A stretch of 64,000 bases of DNA from Bradyrhizobium sp. Tv2a-2 (GCF_000472425.1 NZ_AXAI01000007.1:261464-325463); one strand, 5' to 3'. Positions 42,823 to 51,447 are shown, numbered from the stretch's first letter. The notes: generated by a model not told the origin, from the letters alone. Numbers and translations are program-made.

Positions 42823-43098
42823 AGCGTTCCTCGCATGTAAGATATTGGCACGTGCCGGCCCAGCGGGCCTTGCCGCGTGCAATCCGTTCTTGCACCGGAT
42901 GATGAGGAAAAGCCATGGTCCTGACAAGCGCTCTCCGCAGGGGCGCCTGCGGTGCCGGCATATGAGGCGGTCACGCGCGGCGCTTGCGAAAATTGTTATT
43001 CCGCGCAATGGAGTTTGGGCGATTGCGTGAGGCTTGCCGCGCGTTATGGTAGACCGGCGCGGCCGCTAGCGCTGCTTCAACGACAACACGAGGAAACG

Positions 43099-43884
43099 AT
43101 GTCGAAGGATGGTTTGTACGCGATCGTGACGGGTTCGGCGTCGGGGCTTGGGGCCGCGACCGCGGGCCTTCTGGCCCAAGGCGGCGGGCGCATCGTGATC
43201 AATTATTCCAGCAGCAAGGCGGACGCCGAGGCGACTGCCGAAGCCTGCCGCAAGGCCGGCGCGGCCGAGGTCGTGGTGGTGCAGGGCGATGTCTCGCGTG
43301 ATGCGGACTGCAAGAAGATCGTCGCGGCGGCCGCACCCTGGGGCCGGCTGGATGTGCTCATCAACAATGCCGGCACCACCAAGCACGTGCCGCATCACGA
43401 TCTCGACGGGCTCTCGGCGGAAGACTTCCAGCGCATCTACGCCGTCAACACGATCGGGCCCTATCAGATGATCCGCGCGGCCCGCGCGTTGCTCGAGGCG
43501 GGATCGAAGGCCTCGGGCCGCGCCTCTGCCGTGGTGAACATCTCGTCGGTCGCCGGCATCAGCGGCGGTGGTTCCTCGGTCGCGTATGCCGCGAGCAAGG
43601 GCGCGCTCAATGCCATGACGCTGTCGCTGGCGCGCGCGCTCGCGCCCGCAATCCGCGTCAACACCGTCTGCCCCGGCTATATCGATACGCCCTGGTTCAC
43701 CAAGGGCCGCGGTGAAGCCGGCGCCAAGCAGGTGCGCGATGCCGTGGTGGCGCGGGTGCCGCTGAAGGTCGCCTCCAGCGCCGAGGACATCGCGCAGCTC
43801 GTCTGCTTCCTGGCGAGCCCGCCGTCGAGCAACATGACCGGCGAATGCGTCCGCATGGATGCGGGCATGCATTTGATTTTGTGA
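43099..43884 (+). CDS. SDR family NAD(P)-dependent oxidoreductase, 261 aa
   Basis: Classical short-chain dehydrogenase: cofactor motif TGSASGLGAATAG (12-24), NNAG at about residue 90, Ser-x-Tyr-x-Lys active site as SSVAGISGGGSSVAYAASKG, and PGYIDTPWF. NYSSSKADAE after the second strand suits NADPH more than NAD (inference). ATG 43099 has GAGGAA upstream; the frame opening at 42952 is not used. Divergent from the acyl-CoA operon and likely part of the same pathway, for instance as a 3-hydroxyacyl-CoA or cyclic-alcohol dehydrogenase. Confidence 0.92.
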   Translation: MSKDGLYAIVTGSASGLGAATAGLLAQGGGRIVINYSSSKADAEATAEACRKAGAAEVVVVQGDVSRDADCKKIVAAAAPWGRLDVLINNAGTTKHVPHHDLDGLSAEDFQRIYAVNTIGPYQMIRAARALLEAGSKASGRASAVVNISSVAGISGGGSSVAYAASKGALNAMTLSLARALAPAIRVNTVCPGYIDTPWFTKGRGEAGAKQVRDAVVARVPLKVASSAEDIAQLVCFLASPPSSNMTGECVRMDAGMHLIL

Positions 43885-43890
43885 CGCGCT

Positions 43891-43970
43891 GTCATTGCGA
43901 GGAACGAAGCGACTAAGCCATCCAGGGCCTCACGTGGGGCCCTGGATTGCTTCGCTTCGCTCGCAATGAC
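43891..43970. repeat. Intergenic palindromic repeat, family 4
   Basis: GTCATTGCGAGG-AACGAAGCGA on one end and TCGCTTCGCTCGCAATGAC on the other are complementary; the centre has ATCCAGGGCC-TCACGTG-GGGCCCTGGAT. The full hairpin starts 6 nt after the SDR stop and could also act as a transcript end. A partial copy end is seen near 14267. Confidence 0.8.
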
Positions 43971-43991
43971 GAGGAGACGGCGTTGCTCCGG

Positions 43992-44098
43992 CTAGAGCAT
44001 TTCCGGTTCTGATTGAATCAGAACCAGAGCTCTAGATTCTTGTTTTGACGCGTTTTCTTCACGCGAACCGGTCCCCACTTCGCTCGAAAACACTCTAG
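43992..44098. repeat. MITE-like palindromic repeat, family 2
   Basis: Begins CTAGAGCATTTCCGG and ends AAACACTCTAG, the reverse complement arrangement of the element at 9658-9764; it contains GGTTCTGATTGAATCAGAACC. Its CTAGAG end (minus strand) supplies the TAG stop of the GlsB-like gene. Confidence 0.85.
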
Positions 44099-44370
44099 CG
44101 ATTAAAATCCTTGATCACGCCGCTCGCCACCAGGCGGTTCCAGATGAACAGCACCACCAGCGCGCCGATGGTTGCGGTGATGAAGCCCGCGCCCTGTTCG
44201 GGACCGTAATGGCCGATGGTCTGGCCGATCCAGGTCGCCAGGAACGCGCCGACGATGCCGAGCACGGTGGTCAGGATGAAGCCGGACGGATTGTTCGGCC
44301 CCGGCGACAGGAAGCGGGCGATGAGGCCCGCGATGAAGCCGACGATGATGATCCAGATAATGCCGCTCAT
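44095..44370 (-). CDS. GlsB/YeaQ/YmgE family membrane protein, 91 aa
   Basis: Three hydrophobic helices with the family pattern: SGIIWIIIVGFIAGLIARFL, SPGPNNPSGFILTTVLGIVG then AFLATWIGQTIG, and a third helix ending in WNRLVASGVIKDFNR. Small stress-linked inner-membrane protein of unknown mechanism. The frame opens at 44460 but ATG 44370 starts the family sequence. The TAG stop comes from the adjacent repeat element. Confidence 0.9.
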   Translation of the reverse strand: MSGIIWIIIVGFIAGLIARFLSPGPNNPSGFILTTVLGIVGAFLATWIGQTIGHYGPEQGAGFITATIGALVVLFIWNRLVASGVIKDFNR

Positions 44371-44416
44371 GATTGCCGTTCTCCCCTGAACCACAGAACG
44401 CGCGTCTGTCTGGCGA

Positions 44417-45031
44417 TCAGATGCGCCCGGATAATTCGTCCTCCGTCGGTAGCCGTCCATCCGGCGTCAGGTGGTCGACCACCTGCGGCAGGTATTGGCT
44501 CAGGCCATTCAAGAGTTCATCGCGCGAGAGGCCGCTCTGCGAGGAGAGCAGACCGATCTGGTCGGCGCCGAGCGCACTGGAGAGGTCGCCGGGAGAGATC
44601 TGCTGGTTCTGTCCACTGCCGACCCATGAATTGGCCTTCTCGGCATGGCCGGAATCCTGCAGCTGCTTGAGCAGGTCGGACAGGCCGCCCGACAGCACCG
44701 TGCCGGCCGCGGCGCCGCCAAGCAGGCCGCCCAGCGGCCCCTTGAGCACATCACCAAGGCCACCGCCCCCGCCGCCAAGAGCGCTGCCAAGTGCGCCACC
44801 AAGGCTGCCGCCGCTCTGTGCTGACGCTGGCGTCTGTGGGGGTCCAGACGATGGCACCGAGGCTGTGCTCGGCGCCGGCGAACCGGCAGTGAAATGTTTG
44901 AAGGCCTTCCAGGCAAGAAGCCCGAGGATCGCCATGGACATTGGCGACATGCCGCCGGAGCTTTGCGCGCTCGGAGTGGAGGGTCCGCGCGGACCATTCT
45001 GCATGCCGTTGAGGACGTCGAGTAAACCCAT
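44417..45031 (-). CDS. YidB family (DUF937) protein, 204 aa
   Basis: The N-terminus GLLDVLNGMQNGPRGPSTPS is followed by a short helix (MSPMSMAILGLLAWKAFKHF), a Gly-rich low-complexity stretch (about residues 70-112), and the DUF937 domain (LSDLLKQLQDSGHAEKANSW, GSGQNQQISPGDLSSALGAD, GLSRDELLNGLSQYLPQVVD). YidB proteins form homodimers; function is not known. Upstream of ATG 45031 is GGTAGGAGCGAACA, a good ribosome-binding site. Confidence 0.88.
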   Translation of the reverse strand: MGLLDVLNGMQNGPRGPSTPSAQSSGGMSPMSMAILGLLAWKAFKHFTAGSPAPSTASVPSSGPPQTPASAQSGGSLGGALGSALGGGGGGLGDVLKGPLGGLLGGAAAGTVLSGGLSDLLKQLQDSGHAEKANSWVGSGQNQQISPGDLSSALGADQIGLLSSQSGLSRDELLNGLSQYLPQVVDHLTPDGRLPTEDELSGRI

Positions 45032-45160
45032 TGTTCGCTCCTACCGCCTGCTGCCCCGCTGGCCAAAAACATACCGTTGGCCGATGACGGTTACAAGGCG
45101 GCCTTGAAACCGCTCTGATGGTGGCGACGATGAACGAGAGCGCGAAGGGGGCTATCCGGG

Positions 45161-45391
45161 ATGCAGATGGATCGACGAGCCAAATTCTTGATTGCGGTGC
45201 TGGCGGCGCTGCTCGGCGTGCCGGCGCTGGCTGCGCCGCCGACCGTCACGCCGTCACCCGGCTATGACGCCCGGCTGCAGGAGAGCCGCAAGGCAACGGC
45301 AACGACATCGGACCCGTCCCTGGCGCCGGCGAATGCTCCGTTGGCGCCGCGGCATGATGCCAGGCGAAAGCGCGCTCAGCGTACTCATTGA
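45161..45391 (+). CDS. Small secreted hypothetical protein, 76 aa
   Basis: A signal peptide is visible (RRAKFLIAVLAALLGVPALA, cleavage after ALA), followed by a short Pro/Ala/Arg-rich part ending KRAQRTH. The start is ATG 45161 (alternative ATG 45167); GAAGGGGGC lies upstream. No family. Length and signal fit other small Bradyrhizobium exported proteins, but the mature part is short and low in information. Confidence 0.5.
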   Translation: MQMDRRAKFLIAVLAALLGVPALAAPPTVTPSPGYDARLQESRKATATTSDPSLAPANAPLAPRHDARRKRAQRTH

Positions 45392-45423
45392 TGTCGAACA
45401 GGGGGCGATGTCGAACAGGGGGC
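45390..45423. repeat. Perfect 17-bp tandem duplication
   Basis: GATGTCGAACAGGGGGC occurs twice in tandem (45390-45406, 45407-45423), starting inside the last codons of the gene at 45161-45391. Likely slippage. Confidence 0.9.
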
Positions 45424-45450
45424 GTCACGGCGTTTCGCGCCGAAACCGCG

Positions 45451-46083
45451 TCAGCTCTTCTTGCCCTTGCCGTCCTTGGCGGCGTCCTTGGCGCCATCCT
45501 TGGCCTGGCTGCCCCCGAAGAGCTTCTTCAGGTCATTGATGGTATCCGACAGGCGCGGCCAGTCGCAGGAGAATGAGTGCTGCTGCTGCCGCGGACAGCG
45601 CGGCCGGCCGTCGATCTGCTTGCTCGGACGGGCCTGCGGGATCGGCACCCGCTCGGCTTCGGTTCGCAGCGAAGCCGACTGCAGCGGCTGCGGCTGCTCC
45701 TGCTGCAACTCGTCCTGCTGCTGCCTGGCCGAGAGCGCGGCCTCAACGCTGTTGCGCCGCTGCTTCTCCAGATAGAGCGTATATTGCTGGTCGATATATC
45801 TCTGCTCTTCCGGCGTCGGATTGGGACCGGCGATGTCGAAGCTGCGGTCCTGCATGAAGTCATAGTAAGTGTAGCCGCCACCCGACTTGCGACGGCCAGC
45901 GAACTTGGCGTTGCAATCGGCGAGCCCAGCTGTCTTGTCTTCCTTGGTCGCGGCCTTGGCCGCCGCGTCCGCGCATTCTTCGAAATCGACAGGCGCGCGC
46001 TTCCACCACGCTGCAGGCGCGCGAGACGGCTGCAGCAATGCCACCACGGCCAATGCTGCCACAATCAGCGCAGCACGACGCAT
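45451..46083 (-). CDS. Secreted hypothetical protein with Gln-rich coiled region, 210 aa
   Basis: Sec signal RRAALIVAALAVVALLQPSR, then AAWWKRAPVDFEECADAA. Cysteines near 37, 56 and in RCPRQQQHSFSCDW may form disulfides. The central part (LEKQRRNSVEAALSARQQQD, ELQQEQPQPLQS) is Gln-rich and helical; the C-terminus is Lys/Asp-rich (KDGAKDAAKDGKGKKS). No known family. ATG 46083 (frame opens at 46203) starts the signal. It converges with the small gene at 45161. Confidence 0.75.
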   Translation of the reverse strand: MRRAALIVAALAVVALLQPSRAPAAWWKRAPVDFEECADAAAKAATKEDKTAGLADCNAKFAGRRKSGGGYTYYDFMQDRSFDIAGPNPTPEEQRYIDQQYTLYLEKQRRNSVEAALSARQQQDELQQEQPQPLQSASLRTEAERVPIPQARPSKQIDGRPRCPRQQQHSFSCDWPRLSDTINDLKKLFGGSQAKDGAKDAAKDGKGKKS

Positions 46084-46386
46084 TCCAGTCACCGACGAAT
46101 TTCCCCAGATCCACCCCGGACACAATTGGGTTTCCGATTGTCGCCATTTTGTGGCGATGAGTTCCGCGATGATGGAACCAATAGGGCGCCCCGATGACAG
46201 CACGATGTCGAGGGTCGCTAAGTCGATCTAGACTTTGACGTTTTTCCGCCCGCGTTGTGGAGCAACAATTTTCCCCGCAATTTTTGCGATATTTTTTCTT
46301 TCGACCAATGCAGCGGCCCGCAACAGAGCCAGACGGAAACACTCCGCGCGACGCAGGGTTCCCGTCGTGCTTGATGGAACCCGCGC

Positions 46387-47790
46387 TCAGGCGCGCAGGC
46401 GCGCAGGATTGGTATTGGCGGCAATCGCGGCCCGCCGGTCGACGATTGCATTATGGAACTGGTCGAGCACGAGGCTGTAGGCGAGCAGGTCGCCCTCCTC
46501 GATCGCACCGTCGTCATAGCAAGTGAGCGTCTCGCGCAGAATCTCGTCGGCCTCACGTTGCAGCGTGTCGAGGTCCTCCGTGGTCTCGATCTGCCGCAAC
46601 AGGGAGATTGCTAGCAGCAGCTTTTCGCGGTGGGCGGTGTTCAGTCTGCGCTCGTCGCGCTTGATGTAGTGGCGCAACCACGCAGTCACCGAACCGAACA
46701 CCGAGAGCAGCAGCACCACGCCCCAGATGTAGTCGCTGTATTTCTCCATGAAGGTGCGTTCGGTGCCATCGATATAGGCCGCCGCCCCGGGATGCGCGGG
46801 CAGCGCCGCATCTTTGTCGGTGTTGGGCTTCTCAATCTTGGCGGCGCCGGGAATCTCGCGGATCAACGCGGGGCGCGCGGCGAAGATCTGCCGGGTCAAC
46901 GTGCCGACCGTGGTTTCAGACAGGCTGTTGGGGGCGATGATGAGATGGCTGACGCTGACGGTCTCGACCTTGTCGTCGGGACGGGCCGGCGAGGTCGAGA
47001 AGGCGCTTTCGGGAATTTCTTCCGATTCATAGGCGGGGTGACGCGAGGCGATCGCCTCCGACACCTCGATCGGCAAGAAGCTCGGCTCGCCGCGCAGTTT
47101 TGCCGTGGTCGCGATCGCCTCCGCCGTGAGCTTGCTGTCGACCGGAGCGACCGTCATGAACGCGTCGAGGTTGGCGTCGCGCAGCATGTCGCCGATCTGC
47201 CCGACATTGAACTGCGCGATGCCGACCTTGTCGGGGCTCACGCCCGCCTCGGCGAGGAGGACACGCAACAGCTTGATGTTCACATTCGTGCGGCCGACCG
47301 CGCCGACGCGCTTTCCAGCGAGGTCGGCGATGGTCTTGGTGCTGGTCTTGCCGCTCTTGCCCGGTCCTTTCGGTCGTGGGGCAGCCCACAGCACCACGAC
47401 ATTCTTGCGCAGCACGGCGATCGATGTCGTGCCCTCGGGCATTTCCTCGTCAGCGCGCGCCACCGCAAGGTCGGCCTTGTCGCCGGCCAGTGCGGCGATG
47501 CTGTCGACCGGACCTGCGGTCGGGACCAGCGCCAGCCGAACGCTCGAACCCTCGCGGGAAAAAATCTCCGACATCGCCTGAATGACGCTGTGGTCCTCGC
47601 TGCCGACCGGGCCCACGGCAATCCGCAAGGTGGTTGGCCGCAGAATGAGAAAAGCGGCACCGGCGGCGGCCGCGAAAAATGCCAACATCGCCGCCAGGAT
47701 CAGGAACGGTGAGCCCTTCCGCCGCCGCCCGCGCTGCGGCAGATCCCGCATCCCGTTCAGGAGGTCGGACAAGGACTCCGTCGTAGACAT
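46387..47790 (-). CDS. TAXI family substrate-binding protein with two membrane helices, 467 aa
   Basis: N-terminal membrane anchor at about residues 28-50 (FLILAAMLAFFAAAAGAAFL), periplasmic TAXI/NMT1-like domain (LRIAVGPVGSEDHSVIQAMS; LAGKRVGAVGRTNVNIKLLR), a second membrane helix near residue 335 (YIWGVVLLLSVFGSVTAWLR) and a cytoplasmic helical tail (RRLNTAHREKLLLAISLLRQ). Normal TAXI proteins are secreted partners of TRAP carriers; here no TRAP permease is adjacent, and the two-helix layout suggests a sensor role (inference). ATG 47790 begins the family-like start, not the frame start at 47889. Confidence 0.85.
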   Translation of the reverse strand: MSTTESLSDLLNGMRDLPQRGRRRKGSPFLILAAMLAFFAAAAGAAFLILRPTTLRIAVGPVGSEDHSVIQAMSEIFSREGSSVRLALVPTAGPVDSIAALAGDKADLAVARADEEMPEGTTSIAVLRKNVVVLWAAPRPKGPGKSGKTSTKTIADLAGKRVGAVGRTNVNIKLLRVLLAEAGVSPDKVGIAQFNVGQIGDMLRDANLDAFMTVAPVDSKLTAEAIATTAKLRGEPSFLPIEVSEAIASRHPAYESEEIPESAFSTSPARPDDKVETVSVSHLIIAPNSLSETTVGTLTRQIFAARPALIREIPGAAKIEKPNTDKDAALPAHPGAAAYIDGTERTFMEKYSDYIWGVVLLLSVFGSVTAWLRHYIKRDERRLNTAHREKLLLAISLLRQIETTEDLDTLQREADEILRETLTCYDDGAIEEGDLLAYSLVLDQFHNAIVDRRAAIAANTNPARLRA

Positions 47791-47938
47791 GCTGCCGCCG
47801 ATCCCTTGGGGCCAAAGCCCGGTTGCAGCATAGCACGTCCCCGGGGAGATGCGACGAAGGGTTGCGCAGCAGGGAACTCGCCCCCCCACAGCCAGCGCCG
47901 GGCTTTCGCCCGTCGAGACGGCCGCTGTTCGCGGCCTC

Positions 47939-49489
47939 TCAAGGTGAGGGTGATGGCGCGGAGCCTGCGGCGCGCGCGAGCGGCGTCGCCCCCGCCTTCG
48001 CCATCATCATCTCCGTCACCGCTGCCAAAATCCGCTCGACGGCCGCGTGACGATAGGCCCAGTGTGGTTCGGGGCCGGGCTTGGCGATCACCATGGTGGC
48101 GTTGGCTTCGAACGGCAGGAGATTGCCGTTGCTGTCGAGGCCGAAATCGACCCCTGCATAGTCGAGGCCGAGCGTATCCCTGATTCCAGCGAGCGCGTGC
48201 ATGGCCTTCGCGCCTATCACGGACGGCATGTCCGTAAGAAAGCGCGCTTCCTCTTGCCGGTGATCTTCCTTGTCGGCCATGTCGGAGGTGAAGTAGTGCA
48301 CCTTCCAGTGCGCGGATATCGCCAGATGCAACGGATAGAGCCGACCGCCGATCATCATCACCCGGTATTTCCGCGCCTTGCCGTCCGGACCGCGCGCATC
48401 GAGATATTCGATCGCGAACAATGCCTCGCCCGGAAGGCCGGCAGCGGCCGCAGCGAGCTCCCCGCGCTCCTGCACCAGAACGAAGTTGCGGCCGGTGTGG
48501 TAGCCGGGCGAGCGCAACAGCAGCGGAAAGGTGAGGCCGCATCCGGCGAGCAGGTCCGCGCCGCCAGGGCCAGCGAGAAGGCTTCGGTCGACAACGATGG
48601 TGCGCGCTGTCCTGACATCAGGCACGGTGCGCAATTGCTCCGAATTGGCGAGCCGCCCGGTCTTCATCACCGCATGCGGATCGTTGATGACGGGCACCTC
48701 GGCCGCCGCAGTGAGATGGCAGGCCGCAAGCAGCGCGTCCTCGCAGAGGTCGGCGTCCCCGATCGCGTTGAAGATAAGGTCATGCGGTGGCGGCGCCTCC
48801 GACGCCTCAAGGTGGTCCGCGACGACGACCGTGGTTTGAAAGCGCGTATCGTCCAGAAACAACGCGGTCGGGATGTTGCCGCCGCCGGATGACACGAGCT
48901 GAACCAGCCTCACCGGCGCAGCGCTGCCGCGATAGGGCAGGGTCGATATGGCGCGGCCACGAAAGCCCTTGCGAAAATGCTCGCGCGCGGCGTCCCGCTC
49001 GCCGAGATCCGCAAGCACCGCGCCCAATCCCTGATGCGCCGGCGCGTGGTCGGGATCGATCTCGAGCACCGCCTCATAGTGTCGCCGCGCCTCCTTATAC
49101 TTGCTGGCGCGCAACAGGAGATTGGCGAAGTTGACATGCCCGACCGGATTTTGCGGGTGATGCAGGATGGCTTCGGCATAGACTCGGCAGGCGGCGTCGA
49201 TCGCGCCCATCTCGGTGAGCAGGGTGCCGAACTCATTCAGCGCGCTGAAATGGGTCGGGGCCTTCTGCAGGATGGCGATGAAGGCGAGCTTTGCCTCCTC
49301 GCGTCGGTCCAGTGCCGCAAGCAGGACGGCGCGTTCGACTGCCGCTGCGATCGCCGTCTCGCCGCCGGCATCCTGCTTCAGCAAGGCTTCGAGTCGGTTC
49401 AACCTGGCGAGCTGCGCCAGGCGCGGCGCCCAATCGTCCCGATGCCGGACCGTCGCCGGCGAAGCGGACTCGTTCAGCTTCGCGCCCAT
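47939..49489 (-). CDS. TPR protein with ATP-grasp-like C-terminal domain, 516 aa
   Basis: Residues about 40-185 contain tetratricopeptide repeats (EEAKLAFIAILQKAPTHFSA, YAEAILHHPQNPVGHVNFAN, YEAVLEIDPDHAPAHQGLGA). The C-terminal half looks like an ATP-grasp ligase: VPVINDPHAVMKTGRL, a lysine/arginine strand (FPLLLRSPGYHTGRNFVL), FAIEYLDARGPDGKARKYRV and LDYAGVDFGLDSNGNLLPFE followed by ANATM, the metal-binding Glu-x-Asn end. It is a paralogue of the divergent gene at 49674. No peptide substrate or partner is recognised. Confidence 0.82.
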   Translation of the reverse strand: MGAKLNESASPATVRHRDDWAPRLAQLARLNRLEALLKQDAGGETAIAAAVERAVLLAALDRREEAKLAFIAILQKAPTHFSALNEFGTLLTEMGAIDAACRVYAEAILHHPQNPVGHVNFANLLLRASKYKEARRHYEAVLEIDPDHAPAHQGLGAVLADLGERDAAREHFRKGFRGRAISTLPYRGSAAPVRLVQLVSSGGGNIPTALFLDDTRFQTTVVVADHLEASEAPPPHDLIFNAIGDADLCEDALLAACHLTAAAEVPVINDPHAVMKTGRLANSEQLRTVPDVRTARTIVVDRSLLAGPGGADLLAGCGLTFPLLLRSPGYHTGRNFVLVQERGELAAAAAGLPGEALFAIEYLDARGPDGKARKYRVMMIGGRLYPLHLAISAHWKVHYFTSDMADKEDHRQEEARFLTDMPSVIGAKAMHALAGIRDTLGLDYAGVDFGLDSNGNLLPFEANATMVIAKPGPEPHWAYRHAAVERILAAVTEMMMAKAGATPLARAAGSAPSPSP

Positions 49490-49673
49490 GGCTGCATTCG
49501 CTTTCGATCCCTCATGGGAACGGACTACACCAGGATTGACCGATTCGCGCCGTCGCGCGATGGCAAGTCATAAATTCTTAACCTTGCGCGCGAGGCTCGG
49601 CGGCAGCCCCCAAAACGAATTGTTTACCATGCCGAGGGCATGGTTAACGCATTCCCACCATGAGAGTCATTCC

Positions 49674-51329
49674 GTGACTAGCCAAGCGTCAGCCGCCACT
49701 TCTCTCCCTGCCGCCGAGCACGCCGCGTCCAACGTGGCGCGGCAGCTTCTGATCGGACAACAATATTTTGCCGAAGGTCGCATCGGCCCGGCGATCGCCG
49801 CTTACCAAAGCGGGCTTGATTCGGCCGCGATGGCAGGCGTCAGCCTGATCGCTGGTGACATCCTCGCCGAGCTGCATGCCAAGCTCGGCAATGCCTACAT
49901 GGTGGGCCGGCGGTTCGGCGCGGCGACCGAAGCCTACAAAAGCGCCCTGCGGCTGAAGCCGACCTTGACCGCATGCTGGTGCAATCTCGGCAATGCACAG
50001 CTGGAGCTGGGCCAGCCCCAGGCCGCCATCACCCTCTATGTCGAGGCGCTGAAGCTCGATCCGGCGCACTGGCCCTCGCTCACCAACCTGGTGCACGCGC
50101 TGATGGCGGCACGGCAATTCGAGATGGCCAAGGGGTTGCTTGCGGACCTGATCGCGGCCCGGCCGCGGGACGGCAAACTGCATCACCAGCTCGGCAGGGT
50201 CTCGTTCGAGCTGAACGACATGGAAGCCGCGCTGTCGCATTTCCAGGTCGCGCTCGACATCAATCCGCGGGATGCCGAGAGCCTGTACTGGACCGGCGCC
50301 ATCAGGCAGAAGATGGACGACAATCACGCGGCGCAGGCCGCTTATGCGGCGGCTGCGCGAATTCAGCCGCTGATCCGGCGCGCTGCCGCCAAGGCGCCGG
50401 CGGATTTCCGCGTGCTCGCGCTCTATGCGCCGTTTGCCGGCAACACGCCGGCCGAATATCTCTTCTCCAATGCGGCGCACGATACCGATACGCTGTCCTT
50501 GCTCGAGGACAGCGAGATCGATGTCGCCGCGCTCGGCGAGGTCCAGCTGGTCGTGAACCTGATTTCGGACGCCGATCAGGGCGGCGCCGTGCTGCCGCTA
50601 GCGGCGCGCCTTGTAGAAACACTCGGCAAGCCCGTGATCAATGATCCTGTCAGGATCCAGCGCACGACGCGCGATGCGGTGACGGATCTGCTGCCGGGCA
50701 TTCCCGGCTGCCGTATTCCGAGTATCCTTCGACTTGCCGCACAGGCCGACGTCTCGGCCGCGGCGCTGGCGAAGATGCTGCCGTTCCCGTTTCCCGTGCT
50801 GGCCCGCCCGGCGGGCACCCACGGCGGCGACGATTTCGAGAAGATCGCCACTCTCGAGGAGCTCGCAAGCTTCCTCTCCACGCGGCCGGACAGCGACCAC
50901 TATGTAATCGAATACATCGACTACGCCTCCGCCGACGGACATTTCCGCAAATACCGCTTCATCTTCGCAGGCCCGGACGTGCTGCCCTATCATCTGGCGA
51001 TCGGGGAGGACTGGAAGCTGCACCACGACAATACCGACATGGCGAGCCACGCCTGGATGCAGCAGGAGGAGGCGGCTTTTCTGAGAGAGCCCGGCGCCGT
51101 GTTCTCGACCGCCAACTACTGCACGCTGGCCGAGATCCGCGAGCGCATCGGGCTCGATTATTTCGGCATCGATTGCGGTCTCGACCGCGACGGCAACATC
51201 GTCGTCTTCGAGGTCAACGCCTCGATGCTGGTGCACAACGACAACCCGGATTTCCCGTACAAGTCTCCCGCCGTCCACGCCATCAAGCAGGCGTTCGACA
51301 AGATGCTGCGCGAGCGTGCGGGATGCTGA
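49674..51329 (+). CDS. TPR protein with ATP-grasp-like C-terminal domain, paralogue, 551 aa
   Basis: TPR repeats occupy about residues 30-240 (AEGRIGPAIAAYQSGLDSAA, AATEAYKSALRLKPTLTACW, LSHFQVALDINPRDAESLYW). The C-terminal half resembles ATP-grasp: KPVINDPVRIQRTTRDAV, FPVLARPAGTHGGDDFEKIA, YVIEYIDYASADGHFRKYRF and LDYFGIDCGLDRDGNIVVFE then VNASM. Start uncertain: GTG 49674 overlaps the stop of a five-codon open frame (ATG 49660 to TGA 49677), while in-frame ATGs occur at 49560 and 49629. It is divergent from its paralogue across about 180 bp. Ligase activity is inferred from motifs only. Confidence 0.8.
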   Translation: MTSQASAATSLPAAEHAASNVARQLLIGQQYFAEGRIGPAIAAYQSGLDSAAMAGVSLIAGDILAELHAKLGNAYMVGRRFGAATEAYKSALRLKPTLTACWCNLGNAQLELGQPQAAITLYVEALKLDPAHWPSLTNLVHALMAARQFEMAKGLLADLIAARPRDGKLHHQLGRVSFELNDMEAALSHFQVALDINPRDAESLYWTGAIRQKMDDNHAAQAAYAAAARIQPLIRRAAAKAPADFRVLALYAPFAGNTPAEYLFSNAAHDTDTLSLLEDSEIDVAALGEVQLVVNLISDADQGGAVLPLAARLVETLGKPVINDPVRIQRTTRDAVTDLLPGIPGCRIPSILRLAAQADVSAAALAKMLPFPFPVLARPAGTHGGDDFEKIATLEELASFLSTRPDSDHYVIEYIDYASADGHFRKYRFIFAGPDVLPYHLAIGEDWKLHHDNTDMASHAWMQQEEAAFLREPGAVFSTANYCTLAEIRERIGLDYFGIDCGLDRDGNIVVFEVNASMLVHNDNPDFPYKSPAVHAIKQAFDKMLRERAGC

Positions 51330-51365
51330 TTCAGGCTTAGCTTTGGTTGTCCGCAACCCGGACCC

Positions 51366-51447
51366 GTCAACCTGAGGTGCGAGCCTTGCGGCACGATTGC
51401 GCCGCCGGGCGGAGGCCTGCGCTGCACTACGGCGCCCTCAGGATGGG
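51366..51447. repeat. Partial copy of repeat family 5
   Basis: GTCAACCTGAGGTGCGAGCC at the left and GGCGCCCTCAGGATGGG at the right match the outer parts of the element at 37380-37485; the middle is different and rich in GCCGCCGGGCGGAGGC. Located between two convergent genes. Confidence 0.6.
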
